From positions 16,460,333 through 16,524,332 of the forward strand of contig NC_133293.1 in the NCBI RefSeq assembly GCF_005239225.2: 64,000 nt of DNA, read 5' to 3'. Position 1 is the first letter of the stretch. Each line of letters opens with the position of its first letter. Shown here one piece after another: positions 12,049 through 22,715 of this stretch. A program made the translations under genes and the position numbers. The DNA is from Populus alba (taxonomy: Eukaryota > Streptophyta > Magnoliopsida > Malpighiales > Salicaceae). The notes beneath the pieces are model-generated. The model searched no databases. It was not told the origin of the DNA and worked only from the letters and a program-made list of their open reading frames with translations.

Positions 12049-15000
12049 ATGGATTCTACAAGCTTTTCACCAAAAACATCATTGTTTACGGGGCAGAATT
12101 TTGGTGTGTGGGTTGTAAAAATGGAAACTTATCTCAAAGCTCTTGATTTATGGGAGATAGTGGAAAGTGATAGGCAACCTACACCTCTAGGTAACAATCC
12201 CACTATTGCACAGATGAAGTTCTTTAATGAAGAAAAGGCAAAGAGATTTAAAGCTCTTTCTTGTCTTCATAATGCTGTAAGTGAAGACATCTTCATAAGG
12301 ATCATGGCGTGCAAATCTGCCAAGGAAACATGGGATAAATTAAAAGCAGAGTTCCATGGTGATGAGAAGTCAAGAAGGATGCAGATTCTGAATCTGAGAA
12401 GACAATTTGAAGGTCTGAAGATGAAAGAAAATGAAAGCATCAAAGATTTCTCTTCTCAAATTTTGAAACTTGTGAATCAAGTAAGACTTTTGGGAGAAGA
12501 TTTTCCAGACTCTAGAATTGTAGAGAAAGTCCTAGTGAGTCTGCTAGAAAAGTTTGAACATAAAATCTGTTCTTTAGAAGATTCTAAAGATTTTTCTGAA
12601 ATGAGCTTGCAAGAATTGGTAAATACATTGCAAGCTGTGGAGCAAAGACAAGCATATAGACAAGAAGAATCAAGTGAAGGAGCTCTTGTTGCAGTTTACA
12701 AGGATAAGAGTCGGGCTAAGAACATTTTCAGAAATAATCAAGAAGGAAAAAGAGAAAAAGGGAGAGGCTGGAAATCTGTTAACTGGCAGCAGAATAACAA
12801 TAACAGCTTCATGAGAGGGAAAGAGAAGAAAAAGCATTTTCCTGCTTGCAAATACTGTGAGAAAACTAATCATCTTGAAGCCTAGTGTTGGCTCAAGAAT
12901 GCTCAATGCCGAAACTGCAAGCAATTTGGTCACATCCAAAGATTTTGCAAAAGTAAAACAAAACAACAAGCTCAAGTAGCCGATTGTTCAGAAGCTAAAG
13001 AAGATCTTTTATTCATGGTCACAATACAGGACATGTGTAATTCAGCAGAGGCAAAGGACTCATCATGGCTCATTGATAGCGGGTGCACTAACCATATGAC
13101 AACAGACCTAAGCTTATTCAAAGACTTGGATAAAAGCTACCTATCTAAAGTCAGAATTGGTAATGGAGATTTTGTGAAGGTTGAAGGAAAAGGAGCAATT
13201 GCAGTAGAAACACTGTCAGGTACAAAAATTCTTAAAAATATTCTTTATGTGCCTAAGATCAACCAGAATCTAGTTATTGTGGGTCAATTGATTGAACCTC
13301 GCTATTCAATAGTCTTTAATGATGGAGTGTGTGACATTAAAGATAAAAATGGAGTACTTTTACTTTCTGCAAAAATGATGAACCGAAGTTTTAATGTTAA
13401 CTGGAAGGAAGTATGTTTGAGTGCCAATACCTATGAGAACAATGAATATGTTTTTTGGCACAAAAGGTTGGGACACTTCAACTATGCAACTCTAAAAAGA
13501 ATGGCTGACCAGCAGATGACTCACGGGTTACCAGATATTCAAGAACAACAAATTATTTGTGAAGCTTGTCAGTTGGGAAAACAAACCAGAGCTGTTTTTC
13601 CTGACAATACATATAGGACAGTGTCAAAACTCCAGCTTGTACACATAAATGTGTGTGGAACTATGCACAATGAATCATTAAATGGTTCAAAGTATTTTCT
13701 TCTATTTATTGATGATTTTTGTAGGTACTGCTGGGTTTACTTTTTAAAATCCAAAGCTGATGTGTTTGCTGAGTTTGTTAAGTTCAAGGCAGCAGTTGAA
13801 CTAGAAACAGGAAACAAATTGAAGATATTGAGATCTAACAATGGAGAAAAGTATACCTCTCGACAATTTGAAGCATACCTTGCTAAAGAAGGGATTAAAC
13901 ACCAGCTGACTGTTCCCTACACACCATAGCAGAATGGTGTAAGTGAAAGAAGAAACCGAACATTGATGGAGATGGCAAGATGTTTGCTATATGAGAAGAA
14001 GCTGCCATTGAATTTCTGGGCAGAAGCAGTAAACACAGCATCATATCTTATAAACCGAATGACTTCAAGAGTTTTAGCAGATAAAACTCCTTATGAACTC
14101 TGGTATGGTTTTAAACCTAGTATTGATCATTTAAAGGTGTTTGGTAGTATTTGTTATGTTTTGAAACCTGAAGTGAGAAGAAGAAAACTTGATCAAAAGG
14201 TTGATATAGGGATCTTTATAGGCTATAGTACAACATCTAAGGCTTATAAAATTTATGATCTGAATTCTAACAAAGTTGTGGTTGCTAGAAGTGTCAAAGT
14301 TGTAGAAAATGCTACTTGGGATTGGAAAAATTCATCAGGTGAAGGATCAAAACAGATGCAACAAGATGAGTTAGATGCTGCAAACATGATTGATCAATAA
14401 ACAGATGTTACTGGGAATAATGAGCAACAAAGTGAGTGGGATGCTGCAGAGAATATTGATGATCAACCAGTAAAGGGGACAAGATCTCTATTAGATATCT
14501 ATAGCAGGTGCAATGTAGTTGTGGCAGAACCTGTAGATGTTGAGGAAGCTACGAATTCTCAAGTTTGGATAGCGGCAATGAAGGAGGAGCTTGCAATGAT
14601 AGACAAGAATCAAACATGGATGCTAGTTGACAGACCAACTCATAAGAAGGTAATTGGAGTGAAATGGATTTTCAAAACAAAATTAAATGCAGATGGTAAG
14701 ATCAACAAGCATAAAGCCAGACTTGTAGTGATGAAGGAATGATGAGTACTTCAGGCTACTGTTTTGTTGTGGGAAAGAATGTGTTTTGCTGGAATTCAAA
14801 GAAACAATATGTGGTGGCACATTCTACAGCAGAGGCTGAATATATAACTGCTTCTGTAGTAGCAAAACAACTAATATGGCTAAGGAAGATGCTAAGTGAC
14901 TTAGACTGCAATCAACAAAATCCCACAACATTGTTTTGTGACAACACATCAGCTATAGTTATTTCTAAAAATTCTGTTTTTCATGATAAAACCAAGCACA

Positions 15001-15179
15001 TGAAGATCAAATTTCATGCAATCAGGCAGTTTCAGCAAGAAGGAGAACTGGAACTATGCTACTGCACTTCTGAAGATCAACTAGCAAATTTTTTCACCAA
15101 ACCGTTGGCTAAAACCAGGTTTGAAGATCTGAGGGCAAGAATTGGAATGACTAGCTTTGGAACCAAGGAGGAGTGTTGA
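12049..15179 (+). pseudogene. gag-pol of copia copy 2, degenerate
   Basis: The ATG at 12049 opens Gag, which is very similar to that of copy 1. In-frame stops are at 12883-12885 (Trp to TAG inside the first zinc knuckle), 13927-13929 (Gln to TAG in integrase) and 14398-14400 (Gln to TAA after integrase). All pieces up to 14736 keep one frame. There the sequence jumps from the start of reverse transcriptase to RNase H. Relative to copy 1 the missing part matches 9121-9995, 875 bp including the YVDD active site, and the junction shares about five bases (AGTGA). The deletion also shifts the frame, and RNase H runs in another frame to the stop at 15179. The copy cannot encode an active polymerase. 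Confidence 0.95.
15165..15173 (+). other. Polypurine tract of copia copy 2
   Basis: AAGGAGGAG immediately before the right LTR, identical to copy 1. Confidence 0.83.
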
Positions 15180-15587
15180 AGTTTGGTACCTAAGCTAGAA
15201 CAGGATTACTTAGCAGTAATGTACTACATGATTATCTAGTTGTTAGCTGAGATTACTATCTAGATTAGGATATGTTTTTGAATTCTTTTGTTAAGTTTAT
15301 CTAGGATTAAACTAACTTGTAAACATCTCCTTAAATAAAGGAGAAGATGGCTGGTACGTTTCTGGTGTTTATTTTTCTTTGTAATTCTGTTTTCTTTTTC
15401 CTATAAATAAAAGGGCATGGGATAACAGTAACCAACAACTCAATTCTGCTCTTTGTTCTTTATACTTAATTATTAAGTTCTGTGTTTTCTCAGTCTTTGT
15501 TCTTTCCATCGTGAACTTAGTGCATTGTTTTTTTTCTCTTCATCGGCAAATACAAGGCACTTCTTTATAGTTCTTTATATTTCAACA
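15174..15587 (+). repeat. 3' LTR of copia copy 2
   Basis: 414 bp with about 19 mismatches to the 5' LTR by eye and no length change. It is followed by the ATGCA target-site duplication. Confidence 0.94.
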
Positions 15588-15592
15588 ATGCA

Positions 15593-18500
15593 TGACAATT
15601 TCTGGACTGTCATGAAATTGCTTAAATAAACAAGGGGTTGCCTGTTTATGCTTTTTCTTCGGTTCAGCCTGTTTGTGACAACTGAAAATTTTCATGGTTG
15701 GTTAATGTATACTAGAAAACTTAATTTAAACCCTTAAATTTATTATATTCTCGTTTTGCACCTCTCAGATAGTAGAACTGCTGTTCTTCATAATGACGGG
15801 TGAGAAATTGAATAGGAAAAATAGCAACTACTGATGTCTATCTCCAATTCTTCATGGTTTTGATGCGGGTGCATTCCTAGTAAATCCAGTATTCACATTC
15901 ACCATTGAATTTGGAGTTGATGGTTCTTAACAAAGCTTAAAAGACCTGAGCTCAATCCAAAGAAGCCAACAAAGCTGAGAATGCCTGTACAGGTCCAGGT
16001 TTCAGTTTTAAAATTGCTGAGCGAGCTATATATCCTCAGAAAGTTGTTCGTGTCTAGTTTCCAACGCATCAAAGGTGTAGGATCTGGAGCTTTGTACCAA
16101 ACGTTATCACCAATTTACTTACAAGGGCGCGCGCTGCAATAACAAGAATCCAGCAGAACCGAAATCTTTGTGTCAAATTTCACGACCTGCATGGCTGCCT
16201 CCTAGTCAACAAACATTCAATGGAGCTTTGACAATCTTACTTCCAACTCACTTGCATGTCAGTAGCTTTACTTGTCAATAAAGACAGCAACCTAGGCCAA
16301 AGATTCAACACAGATGATAGATGGTTGAAAAAACGTGCCTAGATGTAGAAGAAGAAGAAATGGATAGAGAGCGGGGAGAGAAGAGGGCTGTGGAACTGAG
16401 ACGGCGTCGCTTAACATGCATTGCTGAGATAAAAAGTAAATGGGCTGGTTGCCCAAACATGATGGGATTATGGGCCGACAAAAGGGAATGGGGGGGCTTC
16501 GGGTCTAGTCTCGATGTGCAATCATTAATATTTAAAGAGGACAACAACCAAATTGTCACATGCTTCCAAATCCTTTTTTTTTTTTGGTAAGCACATGCTT
16601 CCAAATCCTAACACGTCCAGTCTACTCGGAAATCTTAGAAAATAAGAATAATAATGGGGTGATTATCATTTATCCATAAATTTAGCAGGATAATTCTTAT
16701 CCTTCGTTCTTCAGGCTGCCTCGAGAGACTTGTCTCTTCTCTTCTCTCTTCGCTTCTTAATCTCATCTTCCCAAGTAATGTTGCTTCAAAGAACAAAAAC
16801 GCTCCTTCATGGATACTTATCCACTCCCTAATGAGTTGAAAACTGAGTTTGTGACGTATTTATCTCCTACTATCATGGTGGCTTATCTGGTGGGGCCCCG
16901 GCAATTAAGGGCAGTGGACCATGGAGTGTGTATGGCTCACTCGATCATAAATGGCAAATGCAAAGCTTTCAACGTGGAAATAAGGCTAGAGAAGTGGGCC
17001 TTTTCTCCCCCCAGGCCCTCAATCGCACAGAAAAAATCCTGGTTATCTGTCCTCTTGACCATGGCTAATGGACAGTGGTCATCGTCTTGCTTCTGTGCTG
17101 TATCTTCTACACTCGTGGAAGATGGCACCGTAACAGATGTAATGATAATAATCTTGGTAGCCATGCACTCCGGCGACCGATGTTGCTCTCTTTGTTCTCG
17201 TAATTACTTGTCCAGGTAATCCAGAGTTTCAAACAACTTGAGAGGAAATAATAATTTTGAATTTTGAAGCGAGATATTCATCGGGAAAAATATCCTTAGC
17301 CAAATCGATAAAAATATTCCTTTTATCTTATATAACACTCTTGTTATCAGGAAAGAATATTGGATGGAGGATTGGAAAAAAAAGGAGTGGATAAAAGGAG
17401 AGGGGTCGAGAAGGAAGGATTTGATGTTTGTGTATAAAGGACAACGATATAAGAAAGCACTCTTCCTTGTAATTCTCAATCATTTTCCATTTAGATGGAT
17501 ATCGACTCTTATCCTTTTTATTTCTTTAATAATATTTTGATTCAGATGAATGGACTCCCATTGTTTTTTTTTTTATTAGTCAACCAAGTAGATGGATCAT
17601 CCATTATTTTCATCACAATCCTTGCACCTCTCGATCTATATTCCTTTCGTGCATGCTTCTTTTCCGATAAATATAAAGCCTAGTAGTTTTTTCTTTTGGA
17701 AGAGAAGAACCCTAAATTTCTCATAGATTTTAGATTCAAGTTTCACTTCTATTCCGTCTATAGCCAATGCATGAAAAACAAGAACCAAGCTGTTCTGGTG
17801 AATGGTGATCATCAGGGATAAAGTTTAAGAGGTCTTAATTCACTGATCATCTAGCATGAACCCACAATTATATGGAGGTGATGTCATGTGGCCAGGGTGA
17901 GCCCACCCACATGAAACCCTATCCCTCAGCCGTCTGCCATTCAAAACTAATCACTCCCGGCTAAAAAATCACTGGAAGTGATAATAAAAAAGAAACTAGT
18001 CGCTGTCTCATTTATCGATGATGGCATAATTGTCAGGAAAATGTTCTGTATAATCCAGCAGAGGGAGTTTTTCTTGACTCTTAGCTCTTGCAGACCAGAT
18101 CATGTGGCATAGGGTGATTCGAGGGGTACCGTCATTGACAATCCATTAATTTAAACAAATCAAGTCATTTATTTTTGTCCCAGTTAAAGAGATAGGCATC
18201 ATCTCCCCCGTATCTTAATTATACCTCTTAAGCATGCTCTAAATCTCACGTCTTGTCAATACTGAGGGGAGACTTAAAGCCTATAAATTGCGTTTATCTT
18301 GTACAAACTTTTCTCTCTTGGATTCTGATAAAGCATGATCGGAGAAGATTAACCACAATTTAAAGCGTGAAAAGGACAAAACATCACATCTCCGACTTTT
18401 GTCGATTGTCTATGATCAACAGTGGCTCTTTTCTTTTTAATTTCCCCTCGATTATCATCATTTCTCCATGAAGTTATCCTTCACCCAGCAGTGGAAAGGG

Positions 18501-20003
18501 CCGGTGGCTACCTTGAGTAGTAATACATGAAACTCAGTTTTCATTCCTGACCATTTCACTCGACCCCGTTAATAAACCACAAAGCTGACTTGATAAGCTA
18601 TGCAGGACTTTCCATTTAAGATCGTACGTGTCCCAAGAAAACACACACTGCTAACCATTTTTAGCAATAAAGGCGAGGGAAAAGTTGTAGTTGAATGATT
18701 TTTTTATGCAACGATTGAAGGATGGATTGAGCAAGGATTTAATTAGGTATTGTAATATTTAAATCATGGGGGCTTGCTGCAGTTTTGCTTCAACAAATTA
18801 AAAATGAAAAGAAATGCGACATGATTAGGAGAGGCGACTACTGCCATGTACCCAGAAAAATAAATAAGAAATCAAAGACAGCATGACGTGCCGCCGCATT
18901 AGGATGCTTCAAGGGTAGAGAAAATGGTGATTATGATGTGGACCTCTAGCTAAAATATCAAAGTGATGAGATTCTTCTTCTTCAATATCGATCACCCTTC
19001 AAGTAGGAGCAATGAGTTCCGGGAGGAAAAAGTTAAGCACTTTGATTAGATGCATGGTCGGTGCAATTTGCAGTCATGCAATCAATGTACTTACCAAATG
19101 AAATCTCCTCCCATGGCAAACAAAATCAGCCTCTGTTATGTCATAGCTGCCTTTTGTTTTTGTTTTCTGTTTTGTCAATCTGATCTCTAAGATCTTGTCC
19201 AGGTATATTTCTAAAAAGAATTCACCTGAGCAAAAAAATAGTCACGGCTATCCTAAGTAAGCCGTTTATCTCAGGCATTCTCATATCGACACCGATTTCT
19301 TACTTGCCATGGAAGCAAAAAAACCTAGTGATCTTCTAAAACCTATGCGCAAACAGTGGAGGAGGCTATTGTGTAGGCAAAGAGACCAACAACATGCCTT
19401 GTCGTGAAAATCATGCGAGGTACTACTTTGCAGGGATGAGCTGTGCCTGGGGTGAGGGCAAACTGTCCTTTTTTACTGTACACCCTTCTCATGAGGCCAC
19501 GTGTTCGTTCAGGACGACATTTCCTTAATCCAGACATATTTCTTTCACAGGTGCATGCATTTAGTTAATGCATAATATTTAGGCAGAGATTTCCATTGAA
19601 TGTGCTCTTTAGTCCTTGCTTGCAACTCGTTGGTCAATACAGTAGAAAACCAATTTTATTGATTGCCCACAACCAACCCAGCTAAAAATTGAAATCGCAC
19701 GCTAACCTAACGGCAAAGTACCAAATCATATTATTGAACTTTTGAGTTTATATTATACAAGTAACACTACTAGCTAGGGTTTTTGTTGTGACTTGGAGCA
19801 GTGCCCTGGGCCTTTGCCTTGCACAGTTGTATCCCTCTAATCTATATCTACCATCTTATCTCCCACCTCTCCCTAACCCCATTTCCCATTACCTCGTGAG
19901 ACATTTTGGCATCCTAAACAGATAAAACTATCATCATCATCATCACTGTATGCCCATCAACTTCTTCATCTTTCGTGTGTAAAGATTGCTCTCAATCCTC
20001 TAC
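15593..20003. other. Intergenic region upstream of the ZF-HD gene
   Basis: No gene is supported. Open frames at 16305-16604 and 16809-17219 occur in overlapping opposite-strand pairs and resemble nothing known. The stretch at about 15900-16250 has the feel of a decayed plant repeat, and 17230-17760 has LTR-like features (a TATAAAG motif near 17433 and T-rich tracts), but I found no paired ends. The last 2 kb should hold the ZF-HD promoter. A (CAT)n tract at about 19929-19945 lies just upstream of the start codon, probably in the 5' UTR. Confidence 0.45.
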
Positions 20004-20999
20004 ATGACTAAAAAAGCCATGGACTCAACCACAAGCCCCCACCACATCACCAAATCCCCTGACTCGGACACGGATACTGAAACCCCACTCCAAACCCATC
20101 TCACCAAGGTCTTGTCCCTTACAAATGGCTCATACAAGACCCACCAAAATCGCCATCTTCCACCACCACCACAGCAAAATATGGTGGTGTCTTACAAAGA
20201 ATGCCACAAAAACCATGCTGCAGGTATTGGTGGACTAGCCTTGGATGGCTGTGGGGAGTTTATGCCCAAGTCAACTGCCACCCCTCAAGACCCTGCCTCC
20301 TTCAAATGTGCTGCCTGTGGCTGCCACCGCAACTTCCACCGCCGTGAACCATCTGGCCCCACCACCATCACTCACATGCTACCACCAACAGGACTTAACT
20401 GGACCACGAGCTCAAGCCAAAGCCCGGGGTCAACAAGTTCAGGCCCAAGTCCTAGCCCAACATCACCGGCATCACCAAGCCCGCAGTCTTTCTACCCTTC
20501 TGCTCCTCACATGCTGTTGTCCTTGAGCTCTGGTCATTCTGGTCATCTCGATGATACCCAACTCCAGAAACAGAGTTACAGTCTCGCAATGACAAGCCCA
20601 CATGGGAAAAAGAGAGCAAGAACCAAGTTTAGTCAAGAACAGAGAGAGAAGATGTATCTTTTTGCTGAGAAGTTGGGGTGGAGGTTGCTGAGAGGCAATA
20701 ATGATAGAGGTGTTGAAGAGTTTTGCAGTGAAATCGGGGTTACTAGAAATGTTTTCAAAGTTTGGATGCATAACAATAGGTCCAGGAAAGACAAGTTGAA
20801 TAATAGTTACGGAATTAATTGCAGCGACAAGTGTGGTTTTAATGCTAATGAGGAAGCTGGTAGAGTTGTTGCTCACAACAAAGGTTACAGCTTCAACAAC
20901 AATGGGAGTAACTATGATAGCTTTGATAGGTACCGGATTGAGAGCAAAGTCCATGTTCATGGTTCTATGGCTTCCCATGGATCTTCTCCATCATATTGA
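20004..20999 (+). CDS. ZHD: Zinc-finger homeodomain (ZF-HD) transcription factor, ZHD11-like
   Basis: Intronless, as is usual for the family. Two starts are possible: ATG 20004 (331 aa) and ATG 20019 (326 aa, GCCATGG, the better context). Residues 61-115, numbered from 20004, form the ZF dimerisation domain: SYKECHKNHAAGIGG, then DGCGEFMP, then CAACGCHRNFHRRE, with all the conserved Cys and His. A Ser/Pro-rich linker follows, including HMLLSLSSG. The homeodomain runs from about 202 to 264: KKRARTKFSQEQREKM through EFCSEIGV to VFKVWMHNNRSRKDK. The family's hallmark VWMHNN in helix 3 is intact. ZF-HD proteins dimerise through the finger and bind ATTA-type sites in floral, stress and growth programmes. 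Placement near a CLE45 gene fits the Arabidopsis neighbours CLE45 and ZHD11/ATHB29 and favours ZHD11, but ZHD8-10 resemble it too. Confidence 0.96.
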   Translation: MTKKAMDSTTSPHHITKSPDSDTDTETPLQTHLTKVLSLTNGSYKTHQNRHLPPPPQQNMVVSYKECHKNHAAGIGGLALDGCGEFMPKSTATPQDPASFKCAACGCHRNFHRREPSGPTTITHMLPPTGLNWTTSSSQSPGSTSSGPSPSPTSPASPSPQSFYPSAPHMLLSLSSGHSGHLDDTQLQKQSYSLAMTSPHGKKRARTKFSQEQREKMYLFAEKLGWRLLRGNNDRGVEEFCSEIGVTRNVFKVWMHNNRSRKDKLNNSYGINCSDKCGFNANEEAGRVVAHNKGYSFNNNGSNYDSFDRYRIESKVHVHGSMASHGSSPSY

Positions 21000-22715
21000 T
21001 TTAGATCAAGAAAAAAAAAAAAAAAGACAGACGGCAGTAACTTGATTTAGATCAACAAGTGGGCATGAAAGTTCTTTGCTTCTTCTTCTTCTTCTTTTGT
21101 TTTCTAGTTTCTTTAGCTATGTTGATGACCGTTCAGTGATTGCTAATCACTAATTAAAGGTCTTCATGGAGAGAAATAGAGTGGAGAATGCATGACGGTT
21201 AAAAGGGCAGTAACTTTTCTTACAGAACTATTATGTTTTCTGTTAACCTGTCTTTAGTATATTTTATTGATATTAATCATTAACATGCTGCAGCCTTTTT
21301 TAACTGTTGTATCAACAAAACGTAGGCAAACGTCATTACTGGGCAATAGCATGGCATGGTGTGCTTTTTTTTTTTTGGCATTTTATTAGAACTGGCCAGG
21401 GAACTCTCTTTACTCGCTTGATACGATTAATCCATCTGTTTTTGAAGTAAAGGGAAGGGGGAATAGAAACAACCCCCCCCCCCCCTCTCCCAAAGCCATG
21501 GTTTATCAAATTTGGATATGCGATATGTCATCTGTTATTCATTTTGTGGAGCAGCTCTGATCTTGCAGAATAAATATTGGATGCATACTCTCTTAAAAGG
21601 GTTAATCGCTCTCCTGGGGTAGTTGGAGAGGGTGATTTTGGATTTGGATTCTGATCACAAATCAAACAGTGAATCCAGCTTCAAACTTGGTGGCATGTAT
21701 CTATTATTATATGTTATCTTGTTATCCCAGACTTTTCAAAGCAAGCAGCATAGTTTTGATTTGCTTAACCTGTGTTAGGCGAGAGGAGCAGTGGCCTCAA
21801 CAGAGCATTTCAACCTTTCCCTGTTCAGCAGGTTCATTAATTAAGAGGCAAGGATTGTTTTCTTTTGCTCCTAATTTAAAAATAATTAAGCAACTTGCAT
21901 TTAGTTACAGCTTAATACTAAATATTATATTACCTATCGCTGCTTCTATGACTTGAAAGCCTGCCACATGCTGCAGATTTTCATCTTCTTTCCTCTACGG
22001 GGCCCGCTATTAAACGACACTGATTAATAAGAAATTCAGGCCCCAAACATCCATAAATCACATCACCTAATGGAGGATCGGGTTCCGGTGCAAGTGGCTT
22101 TCTTAATAATGACTTGTCCTTAATGTTTTCTTGTCCATCTCCCAAATTTAAATCCATATCCCATTGTTCCTAAAGCTATACCGATGAAAATTGCCAGCGT
22201 TTCGGGTCAGTCCAGGCAGAGCAAAGTTATCGTCCTCAGGCCTCAAGTGCATGGGATGGTGGGTGTCATGTGTTGGCCCAAACATGACCATGAATGTGGC
22301 TTAAGCTTTGCCAAACCTGTTAATTTGACGTAATTTCTAGTGAAAATAAACGTCGACAGTTAGCATCTTGCTATTGAATCCCCACGGATCGTTGTGTCAA
22401 GAAGCTAAGAATTACTACCTAGCTAAAAACAGACCCGAGAAAGCAACCCGAAGAAATCGCCTCTAAAAATGAGGTGACAGAATAGGCATAAACATGGTCA
22501 CCATATTCACCTTACTCATTCGCTTTAACATGGATTCATAAACAATCGTTGATAATCAATATTCCCAGGATTTACAAGGCAGGACCTGTCAAAATTCAAA
22601 ACAGAAACTTCTCTCTTATCAGGAAAAAAACAGCTCTAGATGCAGCCCTTGATGTGTTTTTGAAAAAGGGTATCAGAAGAACTAACTATATGATGGAAGA
22701 TCAAATAAAAACATG
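21000..22715. other. Convergent intergenic region between ZF-HD and TAF1B genes
   Basis: Holds the 3' UTRs of the two convergent genes. A run of 13 C lies at 21473-21485. Short open frames (21669-21956, 22549-22764) show no family resemblance. I see nothing else. Confidence 0.5.

Larger units (their letters stand above)
11469..15592 (+). mobile_element. Ty1/copia LTR retrotransposon, copy 2, older and deleted
   Basis: Element body is 11474-15587, with 414-bp LTRs and a perfect 5-bp target-site duplication ATGCA at 11469-11473 and 15588-15592. It belongs to the same family and lies in the same orientation as copy 1. The internal sequence is closely similar, but the LTRs of the two copies differ clearly, for example in the first 80 bases. 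Its own two LTRs differ at about 19 of 414 positions by eye, so it is the older insertion. The coding region has three nonsense codons and lacks 875 bp relative to copy 1. Confidence 0.96.

Noticed and set aside
5869..15592. The two copia copies as one tandem array or a three-LTR element
   Set aside because: Each copy has its own perfect target-site duplication, the LTR pairs differ in length (419 and 414) and sequence, and unrelated host DNA separates them.
16809..17219. 136-codon plus-strand open frame as a new gene
   Set aside because: No motif, no signal of splicing, composition like the flanks, and an overlapping open frame on the other strand.
20245..20978. Overlapping frames inside the ZF-HD gene (20245-20526 plus, 20472-20978 minus)
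   Set aside because: They fall wholly within a conserved homeodomain gene and show no family features.
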